A stretch of 64,000 nt of DNA from Acidobacteriota bacterium. Its GTDB lineage: Bacteria > Acidobacteriota > Terriglobia > Acidiferrales > UBA7541. Made by a program: the position numbers and the translations under genes. The notes beneath the pieces are model-generated. The model did not search any database. It was not told where the DNA came from and was given only the letters and a program-made list of their open reading frames with translations. Each line of letters starts with the position of its first letter. Positions within the stretch are counted from its first letter, which is position 1. Where the stretch lies: assembly GCA_013289835.1 (NCBI GenBank), contig JABCZG010000003.1:186001-250000 (forward strand), given 5' to 3'. This document shows positions 24,130 through 32,444 of the stretch, one piece after another.

Positions 24130-25788
24130 CTACATCCCCTCGTAATTGGGCCCGCCCCCACCTTCGGGGACCACCCAATTGATAATCTGGTAGGGATCCG
24201 CGATGTCGCATGTCTTGCAATGCACGCAATTCGCGGCGCTGATCTTCAGCTTCACGCCGCCGCCCGTTTCTTTCACCATTTCGTACACTGCCGCGGGGCA
24301 AAAATACTGGCAGGGATTGCCGTACTCTTCGACGCATTTCGTGGCGCAGACATTCAGATCGCTCACTATCAAATGGCAGGGCTGATCCTCTTCATGCCGC
24401 GTCCCGGAATGATAAACGTCCGTCAGCCGGTCAAACGTGAGCTTTCCATCTCCCTTGAATCGTTCAGGAGCCGGCCGCCCGTTGATCTTCTTGTACGCTT
24501 CATACCCCGCATGCGCGTGCATCGGATCGATCAATCCGCGTCCACCGCTAATCTGTTGGAACGCCGTGTGAATAAATCCGCGAAACATCCCATGCTGAAA
24601 CGACTGATGAAAATTGCGAACCTGCCAGAGTTCTTTCTTGATGTAGCTCTGCTCGACTTTTTTCGGAAACGCGCTCAGCGTTTTCGCGGAAGTATCACCC
24701 GCTTTCAACGCCTCGAAAATCGTTTCCGCCGCCAGCATTCCGCTCTTCATTGCCAGGTGAATGCCCTTCAGCCGCTGCGAATCGAGAAAACTTCCCGAAT
24801 CGCCGATGATCAGCCCGCCGTCCACGTACGTCCGTGGCATGGCATACCATCCGCCATACGGCAGCGACTTCGCGCCGTAACGCACCAGTTTTCCACCTTC
24901 GAGAATTTTCTTCAGAAACGGATGCGTCTTCCACGTCTGAAACGCGGCGTGCGGATCGAATTGCGGGTCGGCGTACTCCAGCGCTAGCACCAAGCCAATC
25001 GACAGCCGGTTGTTCGAGAGGCCGTAAATCCAGCCGCCGCCATACATGTCCATCGAAACCGGCCATCCCAGCGTGTGCGCCACGTACCCCGGTTCGATCC
25101 GCCCCGGCTGAACGTCCCACAATTCCTTGATCCCGATTCCGTAGCTTTGCGGGTTGAGGTTGTCGAGCTTCTTCTTCTCGACAAGTTGTTTCGTCAGCGA
25201 ACCGCGCGTGCCTTCGGCCAACACCGTCACCTTCGCGCGCAATTCGTACCCCGGCGTGTAGTTGTCTTTCGGCTTCCCGTTCTTGTCGAGACCCTTGTCT
25301 TCCGTGATGACGCCGCCGATGCCATCACGCTCGTAAATCAGTTCCGCGCCGCCAAACTCCTTAAACACGTTGACGCCCGCGGCCTCCACCAGCCCGCCAA
25401 GCCACTTCACGACTTTGTTCAACGAAATGACGTAGTTGCCCTTGTTCTTGAACGGCGGCGGCGTAATCGGAAATCGAAACGAAGAATTTTTCGTGAACAG
25501 TAGCGCCGCGTCATCTGTAACGGGTGTATCCAGCGGCGCGCTCTTCTCAAAATCCGGCACCAGCTCTGCCAGCGCCTTCGGATTCATAATCGCGCCCGAA
25601 AGCTGGTGCGCCCCAATCTCGCGCCCTTTTTCGAGAACGTAGATGTTCTCTGCCGAAAGCTCGGGCTTGGCGCCGCTCGCCGCGTGTCTCTTGATGAGGT
25701 TCGCCAAATGCAGCGCGCAAGCCAGCCCCGCCGGCCCCGCGCCGACGATGAGGACGTCGGCCTCAAGTTGTTCCCGCTGAACGGTCAT
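24130..25788 (-). CDS. Electron transfer flavoprotein-ubiquinone oxidoreductase
   Basis: Membrane-associated enzyme passing electrons from reduced ETF to quinone. The protein (552 residues from ATG 25788) has an FAD-binding VLIVGAGPAGLACAL at about residues 12-26. ETF-QO motifs include GAHQLSGAIMNP, GCG-less but typical SMDMYGGGWIYG, PYGGWYAMPRTYVDGGLIIG and GDSGSFLDSQRLKGIHLAMK. The C-terminal ferredoxin-like part has CATKC and CVHCKTCDIADP for a 4Fe-4S cluster. A TTG at 25809 would extend it by seven residues. It lies downstream of etfB and etfA on the same strand, consistent with one electron-bifurcating or beta-oxidation module. Confidence 0.94.
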   Translation of the reverse strand: MTVQREQLEADVLIVGAGPAGLACALHLANLIKRHAASGAKPELSAENIYVLEKGREIGAHQLSGAIMNPKALAELVPDFEKSAPLDTPVTDDAALLFTKNSSFRFPITPPPFKNKGNYVISLNKVVKWLGGLVEAAGVNVFKEFGGAELIYERDGIGGVITEDKGLDKNGKPKDNYTPGYELRAKVTVLAEGTRGSLTKQLVEKKKLDNLNPQSYGIGIKELWDVQPGRIEPGYVAHTLGWPVSMDMYGGGWIYGLSNNRLSIGLVLALEYADPQFDPHAAFQTWKTHPFLKKILEGGKLVRYGAKSLPYGGWYAMPRTYVDGGLIIGDSGSFLDSQRLKGIHLAMKSGMLAAETIFEALKAGDTSAKTLSAFPKKVEQSYIKKELWQVRNFHQSFQHGMFRGFIHTAFQQISGGRGLIDPMHAHAGYEAYKKINGRPAPERFKGDGKLTFDRLTDVYHSGTRHEEDQPCHLIVSDLNVCATKCVEEYGNPCQYFCPAAVYEMVKETGGGVKLKISAANCVHCKTCDIADPYQIINWVVPEGGGGPNYEGM

Positions 25789-25827
25789 GTGGTCATTCGA
25801 TTCTAGCAAATACGTTAGGAAACCCGG

Positions 25828-26043
25828 TTAGCGCAGCTTTTGAAACTGTTCCAGCGTAACTCCTAATTGGTGCAAGATCTTAAAGAAGAGTGGCGGCCCG
25901 ATCTCCCGTCCGCCATGGATTGGAATAGTCAGTAAACGACCGTCAGGGTGCTCCCAATGTTCGTGACCTCCGGAAGTGCGCTTGAGAAGAAAGCCGAGGA
26001 ATATTGCAACTCTTTGGAAGTCCCGCGCCTTCGCGCTAGGCAT
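25828..26043 (-). CDS. hicA: HicA-like mRNA interferase toxin
   Basis: A 71-residue protein of the YcfA/HicA double-stranded-RNA-binding fold. Residues 1-25 carry KARDFQRVAIFLGFLLKR, then the catalytic-type GGHEHWEHPDGR and TIPIHGGREI, and the C-terminal KILHQLGVTLEQF. The start is ATG 26043. The reading frame is open upstream, but those codons overlap the HicB-like gene and look unrelated. It overlaps the upstream hicB-like gene by eight bases. Confidence 0.8.
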   Translation of the reverse strand: MPSAKARDFQRVAIFLGFLLKRTSGGHEHWEHPDGRLLTIPIHGGREIGPPLFFKILHQLGVTLEQFQKLR

Positions 26044-26248
26044 TAACGATCTCGGTTGTGTCCGCGGGAAGTGGGATGCCTCTTTCCCTGTAGGATTCGG
26101 CCACCATGTTGAAAACCTGAACAAGCTCCGAAAGGGCTTCTTCTCGAGTGTCCATAAGGGCGTAGCAACTCGGAACGGAGGGAATCTCGGCGACCCAGGA
26201 TCCGTCTTCCTGGCGGTAGAGAATAATCTTGTAGTCTTCCATGCTCAT
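26036..26248 (-). CDS. hicB: HicB-like antitoxin
   Basis: A 70-residue protein matching the partial RNase H fold of HicB: YKIILYRQEDGSWVAEIPSV, then PSCYALMDTREEALSELVQV. No separate DNA-binding domain is visible, so this is the short HicB class. The start could be ATG 26248 or 26242. It precedes and overlaps the HicA-like gene, antitoxin first, the reverse of the order in E. coli. Confidence 0.8.
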   Translation of the reverse strand: MSMEDYKIILYRQEDGSWVAEIPSVPSCYALMDTREEALSELVQVFNMVAESYRERGIPLPADTTEIVNA

Positions 26249-26321
26249 AGTTGAATTGAGTATAAACCTGCAGACTAAACTTTGGCTACGGGTGAGCCCA
26301 CTCTTCACTACGAGAGCAGCG

Positions 26322-26699
26322 TCAGTTGCCGGTTGGGATGATGCCGGCGTTCTCGACCATGAGGATTACGGTCCGCTGCGGGGCTCGCGTGCGATGCAGG
26401 ACGCCTTTCGGGACGACGGTGCCTTGGCGCGGACCGAGTTCCATTGTTCGGCCTTCGAGATCGATCAGCAGCTGACCTTCGACGACGTAGAAAAATTCGT
26501 CGTCGTCATCATGTTTGTGCCAGTGATATTCGCCTTGCACAACGCCTAGACGAACTACGGAGCCATTCACCTGGCTAAGCGTCTGGTTGTACCACTTGTA
26601 AGTACAGGCATCGGCGAGCGCTTTTTCGTCAACCAGTTCCAAAGGCTTGTAGAGGACGTTGAGTCTCGTCTCGTACGGAAAATCTTCAACCTTGCTCAT
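26322..26699 (-). CDS. Cupin-domain protein
   Basis: A 125-residue single cupin. Cupin motif 1 appears as GEYHWHKHDDDDEFFYVVEG (His/Asp/Glu metal ligands) and motif 2 as PKGVLHRTRAPQ. The start is ATG 26699, preceded by GGAGGA. It belongs to a family of small cytoplasmic metal-binding proteins of unknown substrate, sometimes sugar-isomerase-like. It lies between etfA and the HicBA pair on the same strand. Confidence 0.78.
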   Translation of the reverse strand: MSKVEDFPYETRLNVLYKPLELVDEKALADACTYKWYNQTLSQVNGSVVRLGVVQGEYHWHKHDDDDEFFYVVEGQLLIDLEGRTMELGPRQGTVVPKGVLHRTRAPQRTVILMVENAGIIPTGN

Positions 26700-26824
26700 A
26701 AGGTTCCTCCACTTTTGATCCTTGCTTATTATTGGCGGGAAATTAGAAGAACAAAGAGCCAATTTGTCGTCTGCGGCGCGACAGAATCGCCAGGAACGCC
26801 GATTGAGTGTGCGGTGCCCGAGAC

Positions 26825-27808
26825 TTACTTTGCCTTTTCGAGGGCTTCGGTGAGAGCGGGCATGATTTCGAAGATGTCGCCGACGACGCCGTAGTCGGCG
26901 ATTTCGAAAATCGGCGCGTTTGCATCTTTGTTGATTGCCACGATTGTTCGCGCGCCCTTCATGCCGACGACGTGCTGAATCGCGCCGCTGATTCCCAGCG
27001 CCAAATAAAGTTTGGGCGCAACCGTTTGCCCCGAGCTGCCAATTTGCCGCTCCATCGGGAGCCAGCCTTCATCGCAAATCGGCCGCGACGCGGCGATCTC
27101 GCCGCCAAGGGCTTTCGCCAACGCTTCGGCCACTGGAATATTTTCCGGCGCTTTGATGCCGCGGCCAATCGCAACAATCAGCGGAGCCTGCGTCAAATCC
27201 ACCGCCGACTTCGCTTCCTTGAAAAGATCGAGCGGCTTGGTGCGAATCTGCCCGGCGCTGAGCGACACAGTCACCGCGTTCACCGGGGCTTTTCCAGAAG
27301 GATGCGCGGCCAGCAGATCTGCGCGAAATGCGCCCGATTGAAACGACGCGAACCACGGCGCTGCTCCCGTGAACGTAACGTCTGCGACGGTTTTCCCTTG
27401 GAACATTTGTCGCACGAAAACGAGCTTGCCACCCTCGTTGCGGTAGCCGATGCAGTCGCCGATCATTCCTTTGCCGAGCATCGCCGCCAGTTTCGGCGCG
27501 AAGTCGCGTACCTGATACGTATGCGGAAACAAAACCAAATCCGGCTTCGCCGATTCGACAACTTGTTTCACCGCCACGCAGTACCCATCCGGCGTGTAGG
27601 CGTCCAGCAAGTCATGCTCAACCTTCAAAACCTCGGCAACATTCTTCGCCGCCAGTTCGTCCGCGAACGCCGCGACGCTTTTCCCAATCACCAGCGCGCT
27701 TATCGTGCTCGACGTGTCCTTCGCAATCTGCTGCGCCGCCGCCAGCGTTTCAAAGCTGGCGTTATTCCATTTCCCCTGCCGCAATTCGGCGATCACAAGA
27801 ATTTTCAT
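26825..27808 (-). CDS. etfA: Electron transfer flavoprotein alpha subunit
   Basis: FAD-binding subunit of ETF, which collects electrons from acyl-CoA and other dehydrogenases. The 327-residue protein has the N-terminal ETF domain and the C-terminal FAD-binding half with ERQIGSSGQTVAPKLYLALG, ISGAIQHVVGMKGARTIVAI and NKDANAPIFEIADYGVVGD. The last motif (DYGVVGD) is diagnostic. It begins two bases after the etfB stop. Confidence 0.95.
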   Translation of the reverse strand: MKILVIAELRQGKWNNASFETLAAAQQIAKDTSSTISALVIGKSVAAFADELAAKNVAEVLKVEHDLLDAYTPDGYCVAVKQVVESAKPDLVLFPHTYQVRDFAPKLAAMLGKGMIGDCIGYRNEGGKLVFVRQMFQGKTVADVTFTGAAPWFASFQSGAFRADLLAAHPSGKAPVNAVTVSLSAGQIRTKPLDLFKEAKSAVDLTQAPLIVAIGRGIKAPENIPVAEALAKALGGEIAASRPICDEGWLPMERQIGSSGQTVAPKLYLALGISGAIQHVVGMKGARTIVAINKDANAPIFEIADYGVVGDIFEIMPALTEALEKAK

Positions 27809-27810
27809 GG

Positions 27811-28575
27811 TTAGATCACCCGCGCTTCAAATTTCAGTTTTTCAACGAGCTTGGTTGCCACTTCTTTCGGCGTGCCGGTCAAGAACTCTGTCTTCTTCGT
27901 CTTTGTCGGTACGTAAATCTTTTCGATTTTCTGCGTCGGTTCGGCAGTCACGCCCAGCGATTCGCGCGTCATCGTCGCAATTTCTTTTTTCTTTGCCGCC
28001 ATAATGCCTTTCAATGTGGCGTAGCGGACTTTGTTGATGCCGGACTGAATCGAGAGCACGGCCGGCAGCGGGCATTCGAGATGCTGGAACCATCCGGCTT
28101 CCAGCTCTCGTTTCAGTTTCAAGATTCCCCCAGCGGCTTCGATCGCCATTATGATGGTGGCGTGCGGCAAATCCAACAGCCCCGCCAGCAGCACACCGGT
28201 TTGCCCAAAGCCGTGGTCGTCGCTCTGCAATCCCGTCAAAACCAAGTCTGGTTTCTCTTTCCCGATGGCTGCGGCCAGCGACTTCGCGGAGCCCAGCGGA
28301 TCGAGTTGCGCAAAATTGTCATCAGAGATGTGAATCCCGCGGTCCGCCCCTTTTGCCAGAGCTTCCTTGATCGTCTGCTTCACACGTTCCGGACCCATGG
28401 AGAGCGCAATCACTTCGCCGCCGTGCTTTTCCTTCAGCCGCAGCGCCTCTTCCAGCGCGTAGCTGTCCGGCTCGTTCATTTCGAAGCCGATGTCCGATTC
28501 CTTGATCCAGTTTCCGGCAATCGCCAGCGGCGCGTCCTTCGCCGGAACCTGCTTGATGCACACGATGATTTTCAC
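27811..28575 (-). CDS. etfB: Electron transfer flavoprotein beta subunit
   Basis: AMP-binding subunit of ETF. The 254-residue protein starts MKIIVCIKQVPA and carries NEPDSYALEEALRLKEKHGG and the LVLTGLQSDDHGFGQTGV segment typical of EtfB. The start is GTG 28575. It is the first gene of the leftward ETF cluster and is preceded by an extended -10 promoter with a palindrome (28619-28650). Confidence 0.95.
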   Translation of the reverse strand: MKIIVCIKQVPAKDAPLAIAGNWIKESDIGFEMNEPDSYALEEALRLKEKHGGEVIALSMGPERVKQTIKEALAKGADRGIHISDDNFAQLDPLGSAKSLAAAIGKEKPDLVLTGLQSDDHGFGQTGVLLAGLLDLPHATIIMAIEAAGGILKLKRELEAGWFQHLECPLPAVLSIQSGINKVRYATLKGIMAAKKKEIATMTRESLGVTAEPTQKIEKIYVPTKTKKTEFLTGTPKEVATKLVEKLKFEARVI

Positions 28576-28618
28576 GGAGATTCTTCCTTGGCAACTCTGC
28601 TTTGGCTTTTATGGAATC

Positions 28619-28650
28619 ATTATACCAACATACGATTGTTAGTGACTAAC
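28619..28650 (-). promoter_or_regulatory. etfB promoter with overlapping palindromic operator candidate
   Basis: On the minus strand TGGTATAAT (28619-28627) forms an extended -10 element about 44 bases upstream of etfB. Directly upstream lies the perfect palindrome GTTAGT-G-ACTAAC (28638-28650), at the -35 position, where a repressor would block the polymerase. Electron-transfer and beta-oxidation genes are often controlled by TetR-type repressors; that assignment is inference. Confidence 0.55.
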
Positions 28651-28717
28651 GATTTGGGTCGGTGCGAGCCGCGGGTGCCAGCATCGCGATCGGAAAACGC
28701 CACTTGCGCTAACCGGC

Positions 28718-29965
28718 CTACTTGCCGGACCACCGCTTGAAAATCAGCGCGGCGTTCGTGCCGCCAAAACCAAACGAGTTGGAGAGCGCGTACTCCACCG
28801 GAGCTTTTCGCGCGGTGTTGGGGACGTAGTCCAGATCGCAAGCAGGATCCGGAGTTTCGTAATTAATCGTGGGCGGCAAAATCTGGTCGCGCAATGCCAG
28901 AACGCTGATTCCGGCTTCCAATCCGCCGGCGCCGCCGAGCAAATGTCCGGTCATGGATTTCGTGGAGCTCACCGGAACCTGCTTGGCGCGTTCGCCAAAA
29001 AGCCGCTTGATGGCGGTCGTTTCAATCGCGTCGCCGATTGGCGTGGACGTTCCATGCGCGTTCAGATAGCCGATCGCACTGCCATCAATCTTCGCATCCT
29101 TCAAGGCCGCGCGCATCACGCGAAATGCGCCGTCGCCATTTTCCGCGGGCTGCGTAATGTGATACGCGTCGCCGGACATGCCATAGCCCACAATCTCCGC
29201 GAAAATCGGCGCGTTGCGCTTCTGCGCATGCTCGAGCGATTCCAGAATCAAAATCCCCGCGCCTTCGCCCACGACAAAGCCATCGCGGTTTAAGTCAAAC
29301 GGGCGGCTGGCATGCGCGGGATCGTCATTGCGCGTCGAAAGCGCGCGCATGGAGGCGAACCCGCCAACGCCCATCGGCGTAATCGTGGCTTCCGTGCCGC
29401 CGCAAATCATCATCTCCGCCGCGCCGCGCTCGATAATCTTGAAAGAATCCCCAATCGCGTGCGCGGAAGCGGAGCACGCGGTAGCGGTCGCCGAATTCGG
29501 CCCGCGCGCACCGTAGCGAATGGAAATATTTCCAGAAGCGAGATTCACAATCGCGGAAGGGATAAAAAACGGAGAGATTTTGCCAGGGCCGCCCTGCACC
29601 AATTTCCAGTGTTCGCGCTCGATGATGTCGAATCCGCCGATGCCGGAGGAAACGTAAACGCCAACTTCATCCAGATCCGTCTCGGTTTCCTTCGACCAGT
29701 TCGACATCCGCACCGCAAAATCCGCGCCGGCAAGAGCGATCTGGATGAACCGCCCCATTTTCTTCAATTCTTTTTTCTCGATCCAATTCAGCGGATCGAA
29801 ATTTTTCACTTCGCCCGCGAACGTGCAATCGAAGCCCGTGGTATCAAACAGCGTAATGGGCGCGATTCCGCTCTGCCCGGCGACGAGGTTCTTCCAACTT
29901 TCCTCCGTGCCGATGCCCAGCGCGCAGACCAATCCAACGCCCGTAACGACTACCCGGCGAGTCAA
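28718..29965 (-). CDS. fabF: Beta-ketoacyl-ACP synthase II
   Basis: Condensing enzyme that elongates acyl-ACP with malonyl-ACP. The 415-residue protein starts RRVVVTGVGLVCALG. It has the nucleophile Cys in TATACSASAHAIGDS, the histidines in AHGTSTPIGD and in SSTKSMTGHLLGGAG, and the C-terminal FGFGGTNAAL. The start appears to be TTG at 29965, with AAAGAG immediately upstream and GGGAG further up. It follows acpP in the leftward fab operon. Confidence 0.95.
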   Translation of the reverse strand: MTRRVVVTGVGLVCALGIGTEESWKNLVAGQSGIAPITLFDTTGFDCTFAGEVKNFDPLNWIEKKELKKMGRFIQIALAGADFAVRMSNWSKETETDLDEVGVYVSSGIGGFDIIEREHWKLVQGGPGKISPFFIPSAIVNLASGNISIRYGARGPNSATATACSASAHAIGDSFKIIERGAAEMMICGGTEATITPMGVGGFASMRALSTRNDDPAHASRPFDLNRDGFVVGEGAGILILESLEHAQKRNAPIFAEIVGYGMSGDAYHITQPAENGDGAFRVMRAALKDAKIDGSAIGYLNAHGTSTPIGDAIETTAIKRLFGERAKQVPVSSTKSMTGHLLGGAGGLEAGISVLALRDQILPPTINYETPDPACDLDYVPNTARKAPVEYALSNSFGFGGTNAALIFKRWSGK

Positions 29966-30003
29966 CTCTTTACCGCTCCCTGTTGAGGTGAGAATTTCGT
30001 GGC

Positions 30004-30246
30004 TTACTTACCCTTGGAGTGCTTGTCGATGTATTCGACCGCATCCTTCACCGTCGTCATCTTTTCGGCGTCCTCGTCCGGCACTTCGATGCCAAACGCT
30101 TCTTCAAACGCCATCACCAATTCCACCTGGTCAAGCGAATCCGCCCCCAGGTCGTCCACGAACGAGGCCGTGGGCGTCACTTCCGCTTCATCCACGCCGA
30201 GCTGCTCGACGATAATCTGCTTTACGCGTTCTTCCACGCTGGCCAT
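30004..30246 (-). CDS. acpP: Acyl carrier protein
   Basis: An 80-residue acidic ACP. The 4'-phosphopantetheine attachment Ser37 is in [15 protein letters not shown], and the helix pattern [18 protein letters not shown] follows. The start is ATG 30246, with GAGGA upstream. It lies between fabG (with an extra small ORF) and fabF, the standard order. Confidence 0.96.
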   Translation of the reverse strand: MASVEERVKQIIVEQLGVDEAEVTPTASFVDDLGADSLDQVELVMAFEEAFGIEVPDEDAEKMTTVKDAVEYIDKHSKGK

Positions 30247-30437
30247 TCCAGTGTCCTCCGCGATTTGCAATCGCTTGATAAGTCCCGTTTGCTGGTGCTG
30301 CTCGGGTCGTGCGTCAAAACTCGTTTGGTATAACCCGTTGACTCGGATTCGCGACCACCCTGTGCGGCCGCAGCCCCACTACCCTAAAAATGCTCTCCCG
30401 GATAACCTGCCCATTCTAGTGACCCCGCCCCACAAGG

Positions 30438-30632
30438 TCAACTTTTGCGCCGCTTTGAAAGACTTGAACCGAATGCTTCTTCCATCGCTATGCATACTTC
30501 TACCAAGTCGAGAGAATCGCCCTCCTGCTCGCCAACGCTTGCAATCGCCTCTTGATCTAAGCCCAGGTCTTGAAGACTCTTTCTGGCCTCTTCCCAGTTG
30601 GGCAAGTCTCTGAATCTGTGAATCTGCCTCAT
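30438..30632 (-). CDS. Small ACP-like protein of unknown function
   Basis: A 64-residue frame starting nine bases after the fabG stop. Its middle reads GDSLDLVEVCIAMEEAFG (residues 38-55), strikingly like the Ser-bearing helix II of the AcpP encoded nearby ([18 protein letters not shown]). Ser40 sits at the phosphopantetheine position. The chain stops soon after helix II, so helices III and IV of an ACP are missing. It may be a degenerate or specialised carrier, or a decoy. No strong ribosome-binding site is visible. Coding status rests on the ACP resemblance and operon position. Confidence 0.55.
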   Translation of the reverse strand: MRQIHRFRDLPNWEEARKSLQDLGLDQEAIASVGEQEGDSLDLVEVCIAMEEAFGSSLSKRRKS

Positions 30633-30641
30633 CGCAAACGC

Positions 30642-31388
30642 CTACGCCAAATACATTCCGCCATTCACGTCCAGGACGTGGCCGGTGATGTAGGCGGCTT
30701 CGTCGCTGGCTAAAAACACGATCGCGGATGCGACGTCGCGCGGGGAACCCATGCGGCCCAGCGGAATGCGCGTCTTCAGTTCTTCTTTCACTTTGTCGCC
30801 GAGGACGTCGGTCATTGGCGTTTCGATGAAGCCGGGGGCGACGGCGTTTACGGTGATGTTCCGCGATGCAATTTCGATGGCGATGGCTTTCGTCAGGCCG
30901 ATCAATCCGGCTTTGGCGGCAACGTAATTTGCCTGGCCGGCGTTGCCCATCTGCGCGACCACGGAGGCGATGTTGATGATGCGTCCGGCGCGCGCGCGCA
31001 TCATGGTGGGCAAGGCTTGCTGGATGCACAGGTGCGCGCCGGTCAGGTTCGTTCGAATAACGGCTTCCCAGTCGTCTTGCTTCATGCGCATAGCCAGGCC
31101 GTCGCGCGTGATTGCGGCGTTGTTCACCAGAATGTCCAGACGAGTGAGTTTTTCCAGGGACTGCTTGAATCCTGCTTTCACCTGTTCGGCGTCGGCAACG
31201 TCCATCTTTATAGCGTACGCTTCGCCGCCCGCGGCAACGATGTCCTTCACCAGCGCGGCGAGCTTTTCTTCATTACGCGCGGCGACGGCAACTTTCGCGC
31301 CGGCTTCGGCTAGCGCTAGAGCGGTGTCGCGGCCGATCCCTTGCGACGCGCCAGTTACCAGGGCCACTTTGTCTTTCAGACTGAACAT
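30642..31388 (-). CDS. fabG: 3-oxoacyl-ACP reductase
   Basis: NADPH-dependent short-chain dehydrogenase that reduces beta-ketoacyl-ACP. The 248-residue protein has the nucleotide-binding GASQGIG (14-20), NNAA (89-92), and the catalytic Ser142, Tyr155 and Lys159 (NYVAAKAG). It ends ITGHVLDVNGGMYLA. The match to FabG is close to full length. It is preceded by fabD with an 80-base gap. Confidence 0.95.
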   Translation of the reverse strand: MFSLKDKVALVTGASQGIGRDTALALAEAGAKVAVAARNEEKLAALVKDIVAAGGEAYAIKMDVADAEQVKAGFKQSLEKLTRLDILVNNAAITRDGLAMRMKQDDWEAVIRTNLTGAHLCIQQALPTMMRARAGRIINIASVVAQMGNAGQANYVAAKAGLIGLTKAIAIEIASRNITVNAVAPGFIETPMTDVLGDKVKEELKTRIPLGRMGSPRDVASAIVFLASDEAAYITGHVLDVNGGMYLA

Positions 31389-31468
31389 CTTTTGGTAGCA
31401 CAGCCACTCCTGGCTGTGTTCTTCCTCTCAGTAAATTAACAGCCGCACAGGCAAGAGTGCCTGTGCTA

Positions 31469-32422
31469 CTAGGCTGCGTCGGATCTTGCGCCGGCGATTC
31501 TTTCTACGGTGGCGGCCAAACTTTTTTCGTCTTCCACGTTCAATGTGGCTACGGAGCGCTCGATTTGTCGGAGCAAGCCGCTCAGAACGCGGCCGGGACC
31601 GACTTCGACGAAGGTGTTCACGCCTTCATCGATCAGCAAGCGCACGGATTCTTCCCAGCGGACGGGCATGGTGACCTGGCGGATGAGGGCTTCGCGTGCT
31701 TCGTCGCCGTGTTCAATGGTGTCGGCGTCCACATTCGTGACCAGTGGCACTCGCAAATTCGAAAACGCGATACTTCGCAAATCTTTTTCGAGCTTTTCCT
31801 GTGCGGGCGCCATCAGCGCGGAATGGAATGGCGCGGAGACGGCGAGGATCACGGCGCGCTTCGCTCCTGCTTGCGAGGCCAATTCCACGGCGCGCTTGAT
31901 CGCGCTGGCATGCCCGGAGATTACGGTTTGGTCGGGCGAATTGAGGTTTGCCGGGGCGCAAACTTCGCCGTCCGCCGCGCGCTTGCAAACATCGGCCACT
32001 ACCGCCGGGGACAATCCCATGATCGCGGCCATCGCGCCGACACCGGCGGGGACTGCGTCCTGCATGTATGTGCCACGCTTTCGAACGAGCTGCACCGCGT
32101 CGGCAAACTTCAACGCGCCTGCCGCCACCAGCGCAGAATACTCGCCGAGGCTATGCCCGGCTACGAAATCCGGCGACAAACCTTTTTCAGCGAGCACGCG
32201 AAAGACTGCCACGGAACAAGTCAGAATTGCGGGCTGCGTATTGGCCGTCAGCTTGAGCTCTTCTTCGGTGCCTTCGAAGCACATCTTGGAAATGGAAAAG
32301 CCGAGCGCCTTATCGGCTTCGTCAAATGCGGTCTTCGCCGCCGGATTTTTATCCGCCAGCTCTTTGCCCATGCCCGGGTATTGCGACGCTTGACCCGGAA
32401 ACACAAATGCAACTTTGCCCAT
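31469..32422 (-). CDS. fabD: Malonyl-CoA:ACP transacylase
   Basis: Transfers malonyl from CoA to ACP. The 317-residue protein has the oxyanion GQASQYPGMG near residue 10, the nucleophile Ser91 in GHSLGEYSALVA, and the catalytic His in SAPFHSALM. The TFVEVGPGRVLSGL motif is near the C-terminus. It follows plsX by 22 bases. Confidence 0.95.
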   Translation of the reverse strand: MGKVAFVFPGQASQYPGMGKELADKNPAAKTAFDEADKALGFSISKMCFEGTEEELKLTANTQPAILTCSVAVFRVLAEKGLSPDFVAGHSLGEYSALVAAGALKFADAVQLVRKRGTYMQDAVPAGVGAMAAIMGLSPAVVADVCKRAADGEVCAPANLNSPDQTVISGHASAIKRAVELASQAGAKRAVILAVSAPFHSALMAPAQEKLEKDLRSIAFSNLRVPLVTNVDADTIEHGDEAREALIRQVTMPVRWEESVRLLIDEGVNTFVEVGPGRVLSGLLRQIERSVATLNVEDEKSLAATVERIAGARSDAA

Positions 32423-32444
32423 CGCGACTTCCTCTCTCCTGGCC

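Noticed and set aside
26807..27814. 335-codon frame antisense to etfA
   Set aside because: Arg-rich shadow exactly covering etfA.
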